64,000 nt of DNA from NCBI GenBank assembly GCA_017394705.1, contig JAFPXH010000005.1:186001-250000 (forward strand), in the 5' to 3' direction. The translations under genes and the position numbers were made by a program. The DNA is from Paludibacteraceae bacterium. GTDB lineage: Bacteria; Bacteroidota; Bacteroidia; Bacteroidales; Paludibacteraceae. A model generated the notes under the pieces. That model ran no database searches and was not told the DNA's origin. It saw nothing but the letters and a program-made list of their open reading frames with translations. Positions 26,516-35,882 of the stretch are shown piece after piece (the first letter of the stretch is position 1; each line of letters begins with the position of its first letter).

Positions 26516-28072
26516 ATGGATCAAGCTAAATTAAACAAACTGATTGATAACCGCGAGAAGGCCATGGCCGGAGGCGGTGAGGCAGCCGTAGAGAAACATC
26601 ACGCCAAAGGTAGTTATACCTGCCGTGAGCGTATCAACATGTTGCTCGACGAGGGCTCGTTTGAGGAAGTGAACATGTTCCTTACTCATCGTTGCCATGA
26701 TTTCGGAATGGAGAAAAAAGTGTTCCTGGGCGACGGTGTAGCTGTGGGTTCGGGTACTATCGACGGCCGTCTGGTCTTTGTCTTTGCCCAAGATGCCACC
26801 GTTATCGGCGGTTCGCTGAGCGAGACGATGGCGCTGAAGATATGCAACGTCATGGACCAGGCCATGAAACTCGGTGCGCCGATAATCGGTCTGAACGACT
26901 CCGGTGGCGCGCGTATTCAAGAAGGAGCGTGTGCTCTCGCCGGTTATGCAGAGATATTCGAGCGTAACATTCTGGCTTCCGGTGTTGTTCCTCAGATCAG
27001 CGTTATCTTCGGCCCGTGCGCGGGTGGGGCAGTGTACAGCCCTGCGCTGACCGACTTCATCATGATGACCGAGCAGAACAGTTATATGTTCATCACCGGA
27101 CCGAAAGTAGTGAAGTCCGTTACAGGCGAAGATGTGACGGTAGAGCAACTCGGCGGCGCAAAGATTCACGCCACCAAATCGGGTGTTACCCATTTCGTGG
27201 CAGCCACCGAAGAAGAGGCCATCGCCGAAGTACGTCGCCTTGTCTCCTTCATCCCGCAGAACAACATGGAGGAAGCGCCTGTAGTTCCCTGCACCGATGA
27301 CATCAACCGCGTGGATGACTACTTGAATGAAATCGTTCCGGACGATCCGAACAAACCTTATGACATGCATGAGATAATCCGTACCATCGTTGACAACGGC
27401 GATTTCATGGAGGTTCACAAAGACTATGCAAAGAACGTCATCTGCGGTTTCGCCCGCTTCAACGGTCGCTCAACCGGTATCATCGCCAACCAGCCTTCCT
27501 GGCTGGCGGGTGTGCTGGACTGCGATGCCAGCCGTAAGGCCGCTCGTTTCGTACGTTTCTGCGACGCCTTCAACATCCAAATCCTAACGCTTGTTGACGT
27601 TCCGGGCTTCCTTTGCGGTACCGGACAAGAGTACGCAGGTATCATCGACCACGGAGCAAAACTGATGTTCGCATATGGCGAAGCAACCGTTCCAAAAGTA
27701 ACTATCACCGTTCGTAAGAGTTACGGTGGCTCGCATATCGTAATGAGCTGCAAGCAACTGCGCGGCGACATGTGCTACGCTTGGCCGAACGCAGAGATTG
27801 CCGTAATGGGTGCCAGCGGTGCTGTGGGTGTGCTCCAAGCCAAAGCAATCAAAGCAATCGAAGATGCCGACGAGAAGAAGAAATTCATCGCAGAGAAAGA
27901 GGCTGAGTACAAAGACCTCTTCGCTTCTCCTTATCAGGCTGCAAACCGCGGATATATCGATGACGTCATCGAGCCACGCTACACGCGTAGCCGTATCATC
28001 CGCGCCTTCGAGATGCTGCAGACCAAGCGTCTGACCAACCCGCTTAAGAAGCACTCGAATATACCATTGTAA
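26516..28072 (+). CDS. mmdA: Methylmalonyl-CoA decarboxylase alpha subunit (carboxyltransferase)
   Basis: The 518-residue biotin-dependent carboxyltransferase moves the carboxyl group of methylmalonyl-CoA to biotin. ATG 26516 gives MDQAKLNKLIDNREKAMAGG. The two crotonase-like halves show GGSLSETMALKICNVMDQA, GLNDSGGARIQEG, GPCAGGAVYSPALTDF and VPGFLCGTGQEYAGIIDHGA. The close homologue propionyl-CoA carboxylase beta cannot be told apart by motif, but the neighbouring membrane subunits point to the Na+-pumping decarboxylase. Confidence 0.92.
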   Translation: MDQAKLNKLIDNREKAMAGGGEAAVEKHHAKGSYTCRERINMLLDEGSFEEVNMFLTHRCHDFGMEKKVFLGDGVAVGSGTIDGRLVFVFAQDATVIGGSLSETMALKICNVMDQAMKLGAPIIGLNDSGGARIQEGACALAGYAEIFERNILASGVVPQISVIFGPCAGGAVYSPALTDFIMMTEQNSYMFITGPKVVKSVTGEDVTVEQLGGAKIHATKSGVTHFVAATEEEAIAEVRRLVSFIPQNNMEEAPVVPCTDDINRVDDYLNEIVPDDPNKPYDMHEIIRTIVDNGDFMEVHKDYAKNVICGFARFNGRSTGIIANQPSWLAGVLDCDASRKAARFVRFCDAFNIQILTLVDVPGFLCGTGQEYAGIIDHGAKLMFAYGEATVPKVTITVRKSYGGSHIVMSCKQLRGDMCYAWPNAEIAVMGASGAVGVLQAKAIKAIEDADEKKKFIAEKEAEYKDLFASPYQAANRGYIDDVIEPRYTRSRIIRAFEMLQTKRLTNPLKKHSNIPL

Positions 28073-28103
28073 TTTCAAATTTAAAATTTAAAATTGCAAA
28101 TAT

Positions 28104-28457
28104 ATGATTTTATTAGCAGTTACAGCAGACACATGGATCGTGACCGGTCTTGGTTTCGGCATAGTGCTGGCGTTGCTCATCTGCCTTGTTTTAATCCTGC
28201 TTTTCTTCGGATGGATTATGCAGCGTGCCACGACACCCAAAGAGACCAAACCCAGCCCCGTTAGTGCTCCGACCAAGGAGAATATCATCAAAACTCCATC
28301 GAAAGCGGACACCTCAGATGACGAGGCAGCGGTTGCCTATGCGCTGTATTTATATCAAGGCAAAAACCATGATATGCCTACAGCCATGATCCATCCCCAA
28401 GCACGTAATACCGCTTGGAACGACAAATCGATCGGATTAAACAACAAAGGATTTTAA
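28104..28457 (+). CDS. Decarboxylase small membrane subunit (OadG-like delta/gamma)
   Basis: The 117-residue protein has one N-terminal membrane helix (GLGFGIVLALLICLVLILLFF) and a Pro/Lys/Thr-rich tail ending with DDEAAVAYALYLYQGKNHDM. OadG/MmdD subunits hold the carboxyltransferase to the membrane part of the Na+ pump. Sequence conservation in this family is low, so the call rests mainly on its place between mmdA and the biotin carrier gene and on the single helix. Confidence 0.75.
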   Translation: MILLAVTADTWIVTGLGFGIVLALLICLVLILLFFGWIMQRATTPKETKPSPVSAPTKENIIKTPSKADTSDDEAAVAYALYLYQGKNHDMPTAMIHPQARNTAWNDKSIGLNNKGF

Positions 28458-28490
28458 TCAAGCCAACAGGCCAGAACAATTATTAATTAT

Positions 28491-28925
28491 ATGAAAGAGT
28501 TTTCTTTTAAAATCAACGGCAAAGACTATAAGTGCGCCGTAGAAGAAATTGAAGCCGGTAAAACGAACGTGACCGTCAACGGCAAAGTATATGAGGTAGA
28601 GACCGAGAAACCCGCCGCTCCATCCAAACCCGCAGCAGTCGCTGCAGCACCGAAACCAGCCGCTGCTCCTGCAGCAGCTTCTGCACCTAAACCTGCTGCT
28701 CCGGTAGCCGGTGGTGTACAAGTGAAGAGCCCGCTGCCCGGTAGTGTAATCAAGGTTTTGGTGAGCGAAGGACAGGCTGTAAAGAAAGGCGACACTCTTC
28801 TCACGCTCGAATCCATGAAAATGGAGAACGCCATCATGGCTGAATCAGACGGTACAGTAAAGCAGATTGCCGTAACACCCGGACAGAACGTCATGCAGGA
28901 TGACCTGCTCATCGTTCTGGGATAA
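28491..28925 (+). CDS. mmdC: Biotin carboxyl carrier subunit of the decarboxylase
   Basis: The 144-residue protein has a short N-terminal domain, an Ala/Pro-rich hinge (residues about 45-75) and a biotinyl domain with LESMKMENAI, in which the lysine of MKM carries biotin. It carries CO2 from the carboxyltransferase to the membrane subunit. The hinge length and Ala-Pro content are typical of this carrier. Confidence 0.92.
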   Translation: MKEFSFKINGKDYKCAVEEIEAGKTNVTVNGKVYEVETEKPAAPSKPAAVAAAPKPAAAPAAASAPKPAAPVAGGVQVKSPLPGSVIKVLVSEGQAVKKGDTLLTLESMKMENAIMAESDGTVKQIAVTPGQNVMQDDLLIVLG

Positions 28926-28959
28926 ATCACCAATTACAAATCACAAATAAAAATTCAAA

Positions 28960-30135
28960 ATGAACATTTTGGAATTTTTCCAGGGCATGGGTTTCATGCA
29001 GATGAGCTGGCAGCAAGGAGTGATGCTCTTGGTGTCCTTCTTCCTGCTGTACCTTGCCATTCATAAGAAATACGAGCCGTTGCTGCTCCTGCCGATTGCC
29101 TTTGGTATGTTGCTGACCAACCTCCCGGGCGCAGGTATGTTCCATGATGAGTTATGGACTGCCTTCCTCGATCCGTCGAGTCCGGCGTACCATTCTTACG
29201 GAGCAATCCTCAAAGGAGCCGGACTGCTGGATGTGCTTTATATCGGCGTCAAAGCCGGTGTCTATCCCTGTCTGATCTTCATCGGAGTAGGAGCCATGAC
29301 GGATTTCGGTCCGCTGATTGCGAACCCCAAGTCCCTCATCCTTGGGGCCGCTGCGCAAATAGGTATCTTCGTGACCTTCCTCTGCGCCAACGCAATGGGC
29401 TTCACGCCCGCAGAGGCCGGTTCGATTGGTATCATCGGTGGCGCAGACGGTCCTACATCCATCTTCCTGACATCCAAATTAGCCCCGCACCTCTTGGGCC
29501 CGATTGCCATCGCTGCCTATAGTTATATGGCGCTGGTTCCTGTTATTCAGCCGCCTATCATGCGTGCGCTGACGACCAAGAAAGAGCGTGCTATCAAGAT
29601 GGGTCAGCTCCGTCCTGTATCGAAGACCGAGAAAATCGTTTTCCCGATTATCATTACCGCCATCGTTGCTCTCATCCTGCCGGACGCAGCACCGCTAATC
29701 GGTTGCTTGATGCTCGGTAACCTGATGAAAGAGTGCGGGGTAGTGGAACGTCTGTCCAAGACGGCACAGAACGAGTTGATGAACATCGTTGTTATCTTCC
29801 TCGGACTTTCTGTGGGTGCTACAGCTACAGCCGGCAGTTTTCTGAACTGGCAGACACTCATGATTTTGGCGATGGGTATCGTAGCTTTCGGTCTGGGAAC
29901 TGCAGGCGGTGTACTGCTTGCGAAATTCATGAACCTCTTCCTCAAAGAGAAAATCAACCCGCTTATCGGTTCTGCCGGTGTTTCCGCCGTACCGATGGCA
30001 GCCCGCGTCAGCCAGCAAGTGGGTCAGGAAGAGAACCCATCGAATTTCCTGCTTATGCACGCCATGGGTCCGAACGTTGCCGGCGTGATCGGTTCTGCCG
30101 TAGCAGCGGGCGTTTTATTAACCATGCTTGGCTAA
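28960..30135 (+). CDS. mmdB: Na+-translocating decarboxylase beta subunit
   Basis: The 391-residue membrane protein decarboxylates carboxybiotin and exports Na+. The family motifs [20 protein letters not shown] (with the key Asp of the family) and [20 protein letters not shown] are intact, and about nine helices are seen. Together with the preceding genes it completes a methylmalonyl-CoA decarboxylase that turns the succinate-to-propionate pathway into a Na+ gradient. Confidence 0.93.
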   Translation: MNILEFFQGMGFMQMSWQQGVMLLVSFFLLYLAIHKKYEPLLLLPIAFGMLLTNLPGAGMFHDELWTAFLDPSSPAYHSYGAILKGAGLLDVLYIGVKAGVYPCLIFIGVGAMTDFGPLIANPKSLILGAAAQIGIFVTFLCANAMGFTPAEAGSIGIIGGADGPTSIFLTSKLAPHLLGPIAIAAYSYMALVPVIQPPIMRALTTKKERAIKMGQLRPVSKTEKIVFPIIITAIVALILPDAAPLIGCLMLGNLMKECGVVERLSKTAQNELMNIVVIFLGLSVGATATAGSFLNWQTLMILAMGIVAFGLGTAGGVLLAKFMNLFLKEKINPLIGSAGVSAVPMAARVSQQVGQEENPSNFLLMHAMGPNVAGVIGSAVAAGVLLTMLG

Positions 30136-30141
30136 CAACTT

Positions 30142-31257
30142 ATGTCCAATAGACAAATAGGAACCTTGGTTCTGATCATAGCCCTGCTTATCGTGGCTGT
30201 GTCTGTTCTGTTTACCAATAATCTGGCGTCTTCCCTGGGAAAGGAAGAGCAGAAAAATATGGCCATCTGGTCGGAGGCAACGCGTCAATTGATCATGGCA
30301 GAGGACGGAGCGGATATAGATTTCGTGACCACTATCATCGAAGGCAACACCACTATTCCGGTATATGTCTGCGACGAGGATGGAAACATCATCATCAGCC
30401 GTAATGTAGAGAAGCCCGTCAAGGACCCACGTGAGCTGCATGGACCGATAGAGCTGAAGATCAGCGACGAGATATCCCAATATATATATTGGGATGACAG
30501 TCGTCTCCTGACCCAATTGCACTATGTACCTTATGCTCAGTTTGCCCTTATCTTTATCTTCATTGTCATTGCGGTAATCGTTATGCTTGCCGTTCAGCGA
30601 AGCGAGGCGAACCGGCTGTGGGTAGGTCTGAGCAAAGAGACGGCGCACCAGTTGGGAACGCCCATCTCTTCGCTCAATGCATGGCAACAACTGCTGGCAG
30701 AGAAATATCCGAATGACGAGTACGTTCCTCAGATGAAACGTGATGTAGAGCGCCTTCAGTGCATAGCCGACCGTTTCCAAAAGATAGGAAGCGAACCGGA
30801 CTTGCAGCCGGCGAATGTGATTCCCGTTCTGGAGGATGCTATCGCGTATCTACGTGCACGCATAAGCAGTCATATCATTATCGATGATGCTTGTCTGAAA
30901 AATGTACAGCGCACCGTCATGCTCAATGCTCCGCTGATGCAATGGGTATTTGAGAACCTGCTGAAGAATGCCGTCGATGCCATTACAGGCAATGGAACCA
31001 TTTCCTTCCAGTTGCATGAGAATGAGCATGACGTGATGATTGACATCAGCGATACGGGCAAGGGCGTAGATGCAAAAACCCAGCGTCGTATATTCGAGCC
31101 GGGTTTCACATCCAAAGACAGAGGGTGGGGTTTAGGCCTTCCACTCTCCAAACGTATCGTCGAGCAGTATCATGGAGGCAAACTCCTGCTTAAGAGTTCG
31201 CAGTTGGGCGTCGGTACGACCTTCCGTATCGTTCTTAAAAAGCCCGAAAACAGTTGA
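30142..31257 (+). CDS. Sensor histidine kinase
   Basis: The 371-residue protein has two membrane helices (IGTLVLIIALLIVAVSVLF and FALIFIFIVIAVIVMLAV) around a periplasmic sensor of about 110 residues. The HisKA box is SKETAHQLGTPISSLNAW and the HATPase boxes are FENLLKNAVDAI, ISDTGKGVD and GWGLGLPLSKRIVEQYHGG. No HAMP domain or response regulator is evident nearby. It starts 6 bp after mmdB and may be co-transcribed. Its last 126 bp run antisense to the end of ispE. Confidence 0.9.
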   Translation: MSNRQIGTLVLIIALLIVAVSVLFTNNLASSLGKEEQKNMAIWSEATRQLIMAEDGADIDFVTTIIEGNTTIPVYVCDEDGNIIISRNVEKPVKDPRELHGPIELKISDEISQYIYWDDSRLLTQLHYVPYAQFALIFIFIVIAVIVMLAVQRSEANRLWVGLSKETAHQLGTPISSLNAWQQLLAEKYPNDEYVPQMKRDVERLQCIADRFQKIGSEPDLQPANVIPVLEDAIAYLRARISSHIIIDDACLKNVQRTVMLNAPLMQWVFENLLKNAVDAITGNGTISFQLHENEHDVMIDISDTGKGVDAKTQRRIFEPGFTSKDRGWGLGLPLSKRIVEQYHGGKLLLKSSQLGVGTTFRIVLKKPENS

Positions 31258-31992
31258 ACCACTTCCGCTCATAGAAGCAAAGAAAGCGCCTGCGTCCAGT
31301 AGGCGCTTTTTGATGTCCGCAATAATCGGATGGTTCGGAAAAACCGTCGCCTCAAAATCGTTGATAAAAAGGCCGGCTTCGCCTATAAGATCGCTGTCGC
31401 TGTAAGACCGCCCCGCTGTAAGACCGCTTACACTATAGGACTTTAATCCGCTATAAGCCTCCTTTGTGCTCACGCCCTCTTCGGGTTTGATGAGCAATAT
31501 ACGCACACCGTTAAGATTCAAATCGACCGGCGTCAGTATATCTCCTATGCCTTCGGCATAACAGGGTGTATTATAGATGAAGAACGGACAATCGGCGCCT
31601 AAGGGTTTTATTTCTGCCGCGAGTTCCTCTTTCGTCAATCCTAATTCGAACAACTCATTAAGCGCGATCGCCATGTGTGCTGCATCGCTGCTGCCGCCTC
31701 CTAAACCCGCTCCGAAAGGGATATTCTTACGAAAACGGATGGACACAGGCCCAACCTGCGGATATTTGGCAGCCATGGCCCGATAACACTTGATAAGCAG
31801 GTTATCCTCGGCTTTGCAGTCCACCGCAATGCCTTCCTGCGTAAAGGAAAAGGAGTCAGAAGGATTCACTTCCAACTCATCATGCAGTCCATAAACAGGC
31901 ACAAAGATGGTTTCCAAATCATGGTAACCATCTTCGCGTTTGCGTATTATACGCAGACCTAAATTAATCTTGCAATTTGGATAGAGTAACAT
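31132..31992 (-). CDS. ispE: 4-diphosphocytidyl-2-C-methyl-D-erythritol kinase
   Basis: The 286-residue GHMP kinase phosphorylates CDP-ME in the non-mevalonate isoprenoid pathway. The start MLLYPNCKINLGLRIIRKRE is conserved, and the ATP loop IPFGAGLGGGSSDAAH and the C-terminal MSGSGSTVFGLF are present. An upstream TTG in frame lies inside the promoter, so ATG 31992 is the start. Residues about 182-204 (KSYSVSGLTAGRSYSDSDLI) are a repeat-derived insertion. The tail after VFGLFKND runs about 35 residues, antisense to the histidine kinase, and may be read-through past an older stop. Confidence 0.92.
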   Translation of the reverse strand: MLLYPNCKINLGLRIIRKREDGYHDLETIFVPVYGLHDELEVNPSDSFSFTQEGIAVDCKAEDNLLIKCYRAMAAKYPQVGPVSIRFRKNIPFGAGLGGGSSDAAHMAIALNELFELGLTKEELAAEIKPLGADCPFFIYNTPCYAEGIGDILTPVDLNLNGVRILLIKPEEGVSTKEAYSGLKSYSVSGLTAGRSYSDSDLIGEAGLFINDFEATVFPNHPIIADIKKRLLDAGAFFASMSGSGSTVFGLFKNDTEGRTDAQLRTLKQEFASMILLDDTFGEWKA

Positions 31993-32000
31993 ATCGGACG

Positions 32001-32031
32001 CAAAATTACTACAAAAAATCCAAATATGCAA
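32001..32031 (-). promoter_or_regulatory. Promoter of ispE
   Basis: The minus strand has TTG (32031-32029), 20 bp and TAATTTTG (32008-32001). The transcript would start almost at the ATG (31992), so the mRNA is nearly leaderless. Confidence 0.8.
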
Positions 32032-32045
32032 GTAAAATAGCGTTT

Positions 32046-33101
32046 TTATGTATATGAATGCAACCCGCCGAGCAAATAACTAACCCCAAAATAGGTGAAA
32101 AGGACAAAAAGGAAAGCAATTATCGCACACACATGATAAATAATCTGCGATTTAGAACGCGTTATATGCCGTTTGCTGTCTATCCAGGGCCAATGAATCA
32201 ATGCGGCATAAACGAGCATGGTGATCAATGCCCATGTTTCCTTCGGGTCCCATCCCCAATAACGTCCCCAGGACATATTTGCCCAAACGGCGCCAATGAA
32301 GATACCGGCTATCAAGCAGAACTCCGCGGGATAGAGTAGCACTTGCGATAAAAGCATCAACTGCTCGCGCCGTTTAGCCCAACAAAGTCCCAGTACACCA
32401 TTGATCATGATAACCGCAAAAAGCGTGTAGGCCAACATGATGACTGATACATGGATACCCAAAAGCGGCGTTTGTAATACCGGCTGCAACGGCGGTTTAG
32501 GTGTGACCACTTTGGTCATTACAGCCGCCAGAATGACGATAATGACCGCAAAGCAGGCAGAATACAGACCGCTGCGCTGACCGAATATAGATTTCTTAAG
32601 TAATGCACGAAAACGAGTGTGCGACTGGAAGAAAAAGGTAATCATAGCCAGCAGGAGTAACGCATAACCCGTATAAGTGATACCAATGCCCCATGGATCG
32701 TAATTATAAGTAAGGACAACTCCCTGCAAGTCGCTGTCATAATCCGATTGGCAGAAACGGAAACCGTGATACTTGAGCGGTTTGTTCATCCTAAGCGAGC
32801 CTTCGTCTACACTAAGCACAGACGACTGGCTACCGGCAGCAGAATGTTTGCTACGGTCCATAATACGCAACTCACTAATATAATCCACCGGATTACCTTC
32901 CGCATCCGAAACAATCTGAAAATCCCACAGGAAAAGAGTTAGTGAATGAGTAGTTGTTAGTGAATGAATGGTGAGCGAAGTAGCTTGGTCTCCCCGTATA
33001 TGCACTTCTCCCTGTTTCCCAAAGAAGTGCGTTACACACGCTCCCACGACGATTGTCGCGAGAGCGATGTGTAACAGCCATGTTGCGGGCTTAAATCGCA
33101 T
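32046..33101 (-). CDS. Cytochrome c biogenesis protein (ResB-like segment plus CcsA)
   Basis: The 351-residue membrane protein has an N-terminal part with one helix and a periplasmic ResB-like segment, then the CcsA/ResC core with the haem-handling motif WGRYWGWDPKETWALITMLV. CcsA presents haem for attachment to CxxCH apocytochromes. ATG 33101 (MRFKPATWLL) overlaps the cytochrome gene by 11 bp; ATG 33122 is also possible. A repeat-derived stretch (SLTIHSLTTTHSLTLFLW) lies near residue 45. It follows a gene for a CxxCH protein, which it probably helps to mature. Confidence 0.85.
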   Translation of the reverse strand: MRFKPATWLLHIALATIVVGACVTHFFGKQGEVHIRGDQATSLTIHSLTTTHSLTLFLWDFQIVSDAEGNPVDYISELRIMDRSKHSAAGSQSSVLSVDEGSLRMNKPLKYHGFRFCQSDYDSDLQGVVLTYNYDPWGIGITYTGYALLLLAMITFFFQSHTRFRALLKKSIFGQRSGLYSACFAVIIVILAAVMTKVVTPKPPLQPVLQTPLLGIHVSVIMLAYTLFAVIMINGVLGLCWAKRREQLMLLSQVLLYPAEFCLIAGIFIGAVWANMSWGRYWGWDPKETWALITMLVYAALIHWPWIDSKRHITRSKSQIIYHVCAIIAFLFVLFTYFGVSYLLGGLHSYT

Positions 33102-34668
33102 TGATGAAAGCAACGATTGCATCTCTGTCTTCTTTTTCCAAGTTATAGAACTGCTGCGTAGGATAATAGGCATCAGATTCCTTACTATAACCATGCCACA
33201 TGATTGCCTCAATCACATTGCGTGCGCGTGTGTCGTGCATACGCGCTTCATAAGCATCACCAGTGGCTTTACGGTGCAAACCACGTCCCCAGAGCGGGGT
33301 AGTACGACACCAACCTGTACGGATGTCATTCTCCATGCAGAGTTTATGCTGTACCATATCCGTGTATGGCCATATTTTCTGGTTCGGATAGCGAGGCATT
33401 TGTACTGTCACAGGGAACTGATTCGGGTCACGTACTTCATCTTGACCGGTCGTCCAACTCGGACGGTGACAATAATCGCATCCAATCTGAGTGAACAGTT
33501 CTTTACCTCTCAGCACTTTGGGGTCGTTCACGTTTCTCGCAGCCGGAACCGCCAGACCACGATGCCAAACCATAACCTGCGTGAACTCTTCATCAGTCAT
33601 CTCAGCCGGCAATTCTTTGCTTGTGAGGTAGTTATAAATCTCCTGCTCGGTACCAAACTGCGCTTGTACCTCCGGGTCTTTGGATGCGTACTCCGCATAA
33701 ATCTTACCATTGAGGTCCAAATAGTGGTATTTACGATCGCTACGAGTAACATTGGTGATATTCCAAATGGCATTCGCGCCTGCTGCATCCATAATCGGAC
33801 CACGTGTCAGGGCGTAAGTGAAGCGCTTTGGACCCCACTTCGGGTCGTTCTTATAGTAACCCGAATTCTGGAAACCTCCGTTCCAGAAATCAGGATTGAG
33901 ACCGTTCTTCAGTTTGCCGTCCGCCGCCTCTTTTGCATATTGGTCAATAATATCCTGGTCAGGAATAGCATCCAGCAGTCCCGAACCATAAACACCGATG
34001 GTGTTCTCTAACTTAACCTCATATCCTTCGCTCTCCAACAAACCATCCGGATCACGGTAGCCCTGATTATAGACATAGACAGCCGTATTCGGCATGTGTA
34101 CTTCCGGGTAACGCAGTTCATAGGACTCTCCGTCTGCAAACTGATTGCCATGCTCATCGGTGGCATTCAACCATTGTACAGTAATCTTATCGGGATCCAA
34201 CGGTGCCTTAAACGGCTTTGCACCGAAGAGTTGCGGCATACCGGCTAACCAAGGTACATAAGCCTGCGTAGCCGGATTGATAACAACGAGTAGGGTACCA
34301 TTACCAATGTTGGCCGCATCGTATTTACCGGCAGGCACAGATGTACCATGCGAATAATTAGGATGGCAATGCTGACACGATGCACGCACATAAACAGGGC
34401 CAAGACCATGCTGACGAGCGCTCTCGTTAGTTACAAACTCTTTTTCAGCAATCTGATCTCCTTGCGCAAAGGGAACAGACAATCCGGCATTTTCGGTTGC
34501 CGGTGAGGGTTGACGGAATGTCTTCGACGTCAAGTTTGTCGTAGTCCCTAATTTACCTCCAGTGTAATACCATTCCGGCATATCCGTTCCGGGTTCCTCA
34601 CCACTTCCTGGCTTACAAGCGACGAGAGAAATTGCCGCCAGAGCCATAAGCATAAATTCTTTTTTCAT
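33091..34668 (-). CDS. Di-heme oxidoreductase (DUF1111, peroxidase-like) lipoprotein
   Basis: The 525-residue protein has a lipoprotein signal (LMALAAISLVAC) and two haem c sites, CQHCH near residue 94 and CDYCH near residue 393. Motifs around TPLWGRGLHRKATGD and HDTRARNVIEAIMWHG are typical of the di-haem oxidoreductase family related to cytochrome c peroxidase. It sits in an operon with a porin and an imelysin, an arrangement linked with iron uptake. The electron partner is unknown. Confidence 0.87.
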   Translation of the reverse strand: MKKEFMLMALAAISLVACKPGSGEEPGTDMPEWYYTGGKLGTTTNLTSKTFRQPSPATENAGLSVPFAQGDQIAEKEFVTNESARQHGLGPVYVRASCQHCHPNYSHGTSVPAGKYDAANIGNGTLLVVINPATQAYVPWLAGMPQLFGAKPFKAPLDPDKITVQWLNATDEHGNQFADGESYELRYPEVHMPNTAVYVYNQGYRDPDGLLESEGYEVKLENTIGVYGSGLLDAIPDQDIIDQYAKEAADGKLKNGLNPDFWNGGFQNSGYYKNDPKWGPKRFTYALTRGPIMDAAGANAIWNITNVTRSDRKYHYLDLNGKIYAEYASKDPEVQAQFGTEQEIYNYLTSKELPAEMTDEEFTQVMVWHRGLAVPAARNVNDPKVLRGKELFTQIGCDYCHRPSWTTGQDEVRDPNQFPVTVQMPRYPNQKIWPYTDMVQHKLCMENDIRTGWCRTTPLWGRGLHRKATGDAYEARMHDTRARNVIEAIMWHGYSKESDAYYPTQQFYNLEKEDRDAIVAFINAI

Positions 34669-34698
34669 ATACTTCTATCTTTACAAGTTAATCTTTCA

Positions 34699-35871
34699 CT
34701 ACTTTGCAAGCAATGCCATTACTTCCTTATCCAACACGTCTCCCAGAGCTGCCACTTTGTCAATGGCGGCTTTCACTTGCGGGTTATTCTGCGCTGTGCT
34801 TTCGAAGTTCTGAATAGCCTCGATAGCAGCAATTGCCTCGTCAATTGCTTTGCGTACTCTGGCATCCAATTCTGCATCCTGACGACTAACATAATTAGAA
34901 ATTGACTGATCGCCGGCCTGTGAACCGCAATAAGCATGTTGGATAGAGCGGATATTATCGGCAAAATCAATTGTCGAGGTACAGCTGTACGGACTCTCAA
35001 TATAATCGCGTTCCTCATCATTGCTGCTCAGATACGGGTTTCCTAACTTCAATTTGGCCACCTCATCGGCTATGTCAACACAACCGGCTACAATCTCTTC
35101 TGCTACAGCCTGATAGCTAACATAAACCGAACCCGCCTTGCCGGCATTGATAAGTTGCTCACCATAACGATCATTCCAGGGCTCAATCTCTGCATCTTCC
35201 AACACCTTCATTTTAGCATCGCTGATTTCGCCTTTCCAGCAGTATTCCAACACACAAGCCTGCTCAACAAGGTCACTAACCACACCTAAGAGATACACTG
35301 ACTCGGCCTTCGTGAGGTTCGCCGCATGCGGACGACCAGTGCCGACAGCACGACCATCTCTTATTTCAGACTCAAAGAGCAAATACTCACAGGCGTGAAA
35401 TCCCTGCAGTGTAGGTCCAAGCGCTCCGCGCACATAAGCAATTCCAGCCTCCTCAATGTTTTGCATTTGTGCTACATTGCTCAATAATGCGTTCATAGCA
35501 TTGAAATCCAACGGCCAGCTGTCAATATGCGGGTCGATAGCGTGAGCATCAACGGGTCCGAAAAGGAAAGCCTCACTCTGCTCCCAATGCTTGCGCATAG
35601 CACGCCAATGGGTGTCTGCCTCAATCATTACCGTCGTGTAATCTGTGCCCGCGTCCACGGCATCGGCTATCTGCTGTGTACTTGCCAACAGTTTTAAGCC
35701 TTCGTCAGCCATAGCACTATAGGTGGCAATAACCGTGTTATTTACATAAGGCGGCACAACACGTTGCAATGCCTCTTCTTTGTCAGAGGTAATCTCTGTA
35801 TTACCTCCGTTGCATGCTACCATTCCCATGACGCATGCGGCACTTAGTGCCCATTTAAAAATCTTTTTCAT
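34699..35871 (-). CDS. Imelysin family lipoprotein (peptidase M75-like)
   Basis: The 390-residue protein has a lipobox (CVMGMVAC) and the imelysin signature GFHACEYLLFE (GxHxxE) near residue 157, with SWPLDFNAMNALL upstream. Imelysins (EfeO/IrpA relatives) are iron-regulated surface or periplasmic proteins. Whether they bind iron or cleave protein is not settled. It lies between the porin and di-haem genes in the same operon, which supports a role in iron or haem handling. Confidence 0.88.
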   Translation of the reverse strand: MKKIFKWALSAACVMGMVACNGGNTEITSDKEEALQRVVPPYVNNTVIATYSAMADEGLKLLASTQQIADAVDAGTDYTTVMIEADTHWRAMRKHWEQSEAFLFGPVDAHAIDPHIDSWPLDFNAMNALLSNVAQMQNIEEAGIAYVRGALGPTLQGFHACEYLLFESEIRDGRAVGTGRPHAANLTKAESVYLLGVVSDLVEQACVLEYCWKGEISDAKMKVLEDAEIEPWNDRYGEQLINAGKAGSVYVSYQAVAEEIVAGCVDIADEVAKLKLGNPYLSSNDEERDYIESPYSCTSTIDFADNIRSIQHAYCGSQAGDQSISNYVSRQDAELDARVRKAIDEAIAAIEAIQNFESTAQNNPQVKAAIDKVAALGDVLDKEVMALLAK

Positions 35872-35882
35872 AATATCATTTG

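Noticed and set aside
32968..34011. 347-codon plus-strand ORF across the di-haem oxidoreductase gene
   Set aside because: It is a shadow of a gene with two CxxCH haem sites and a lipoprotein signal on the minus strand.
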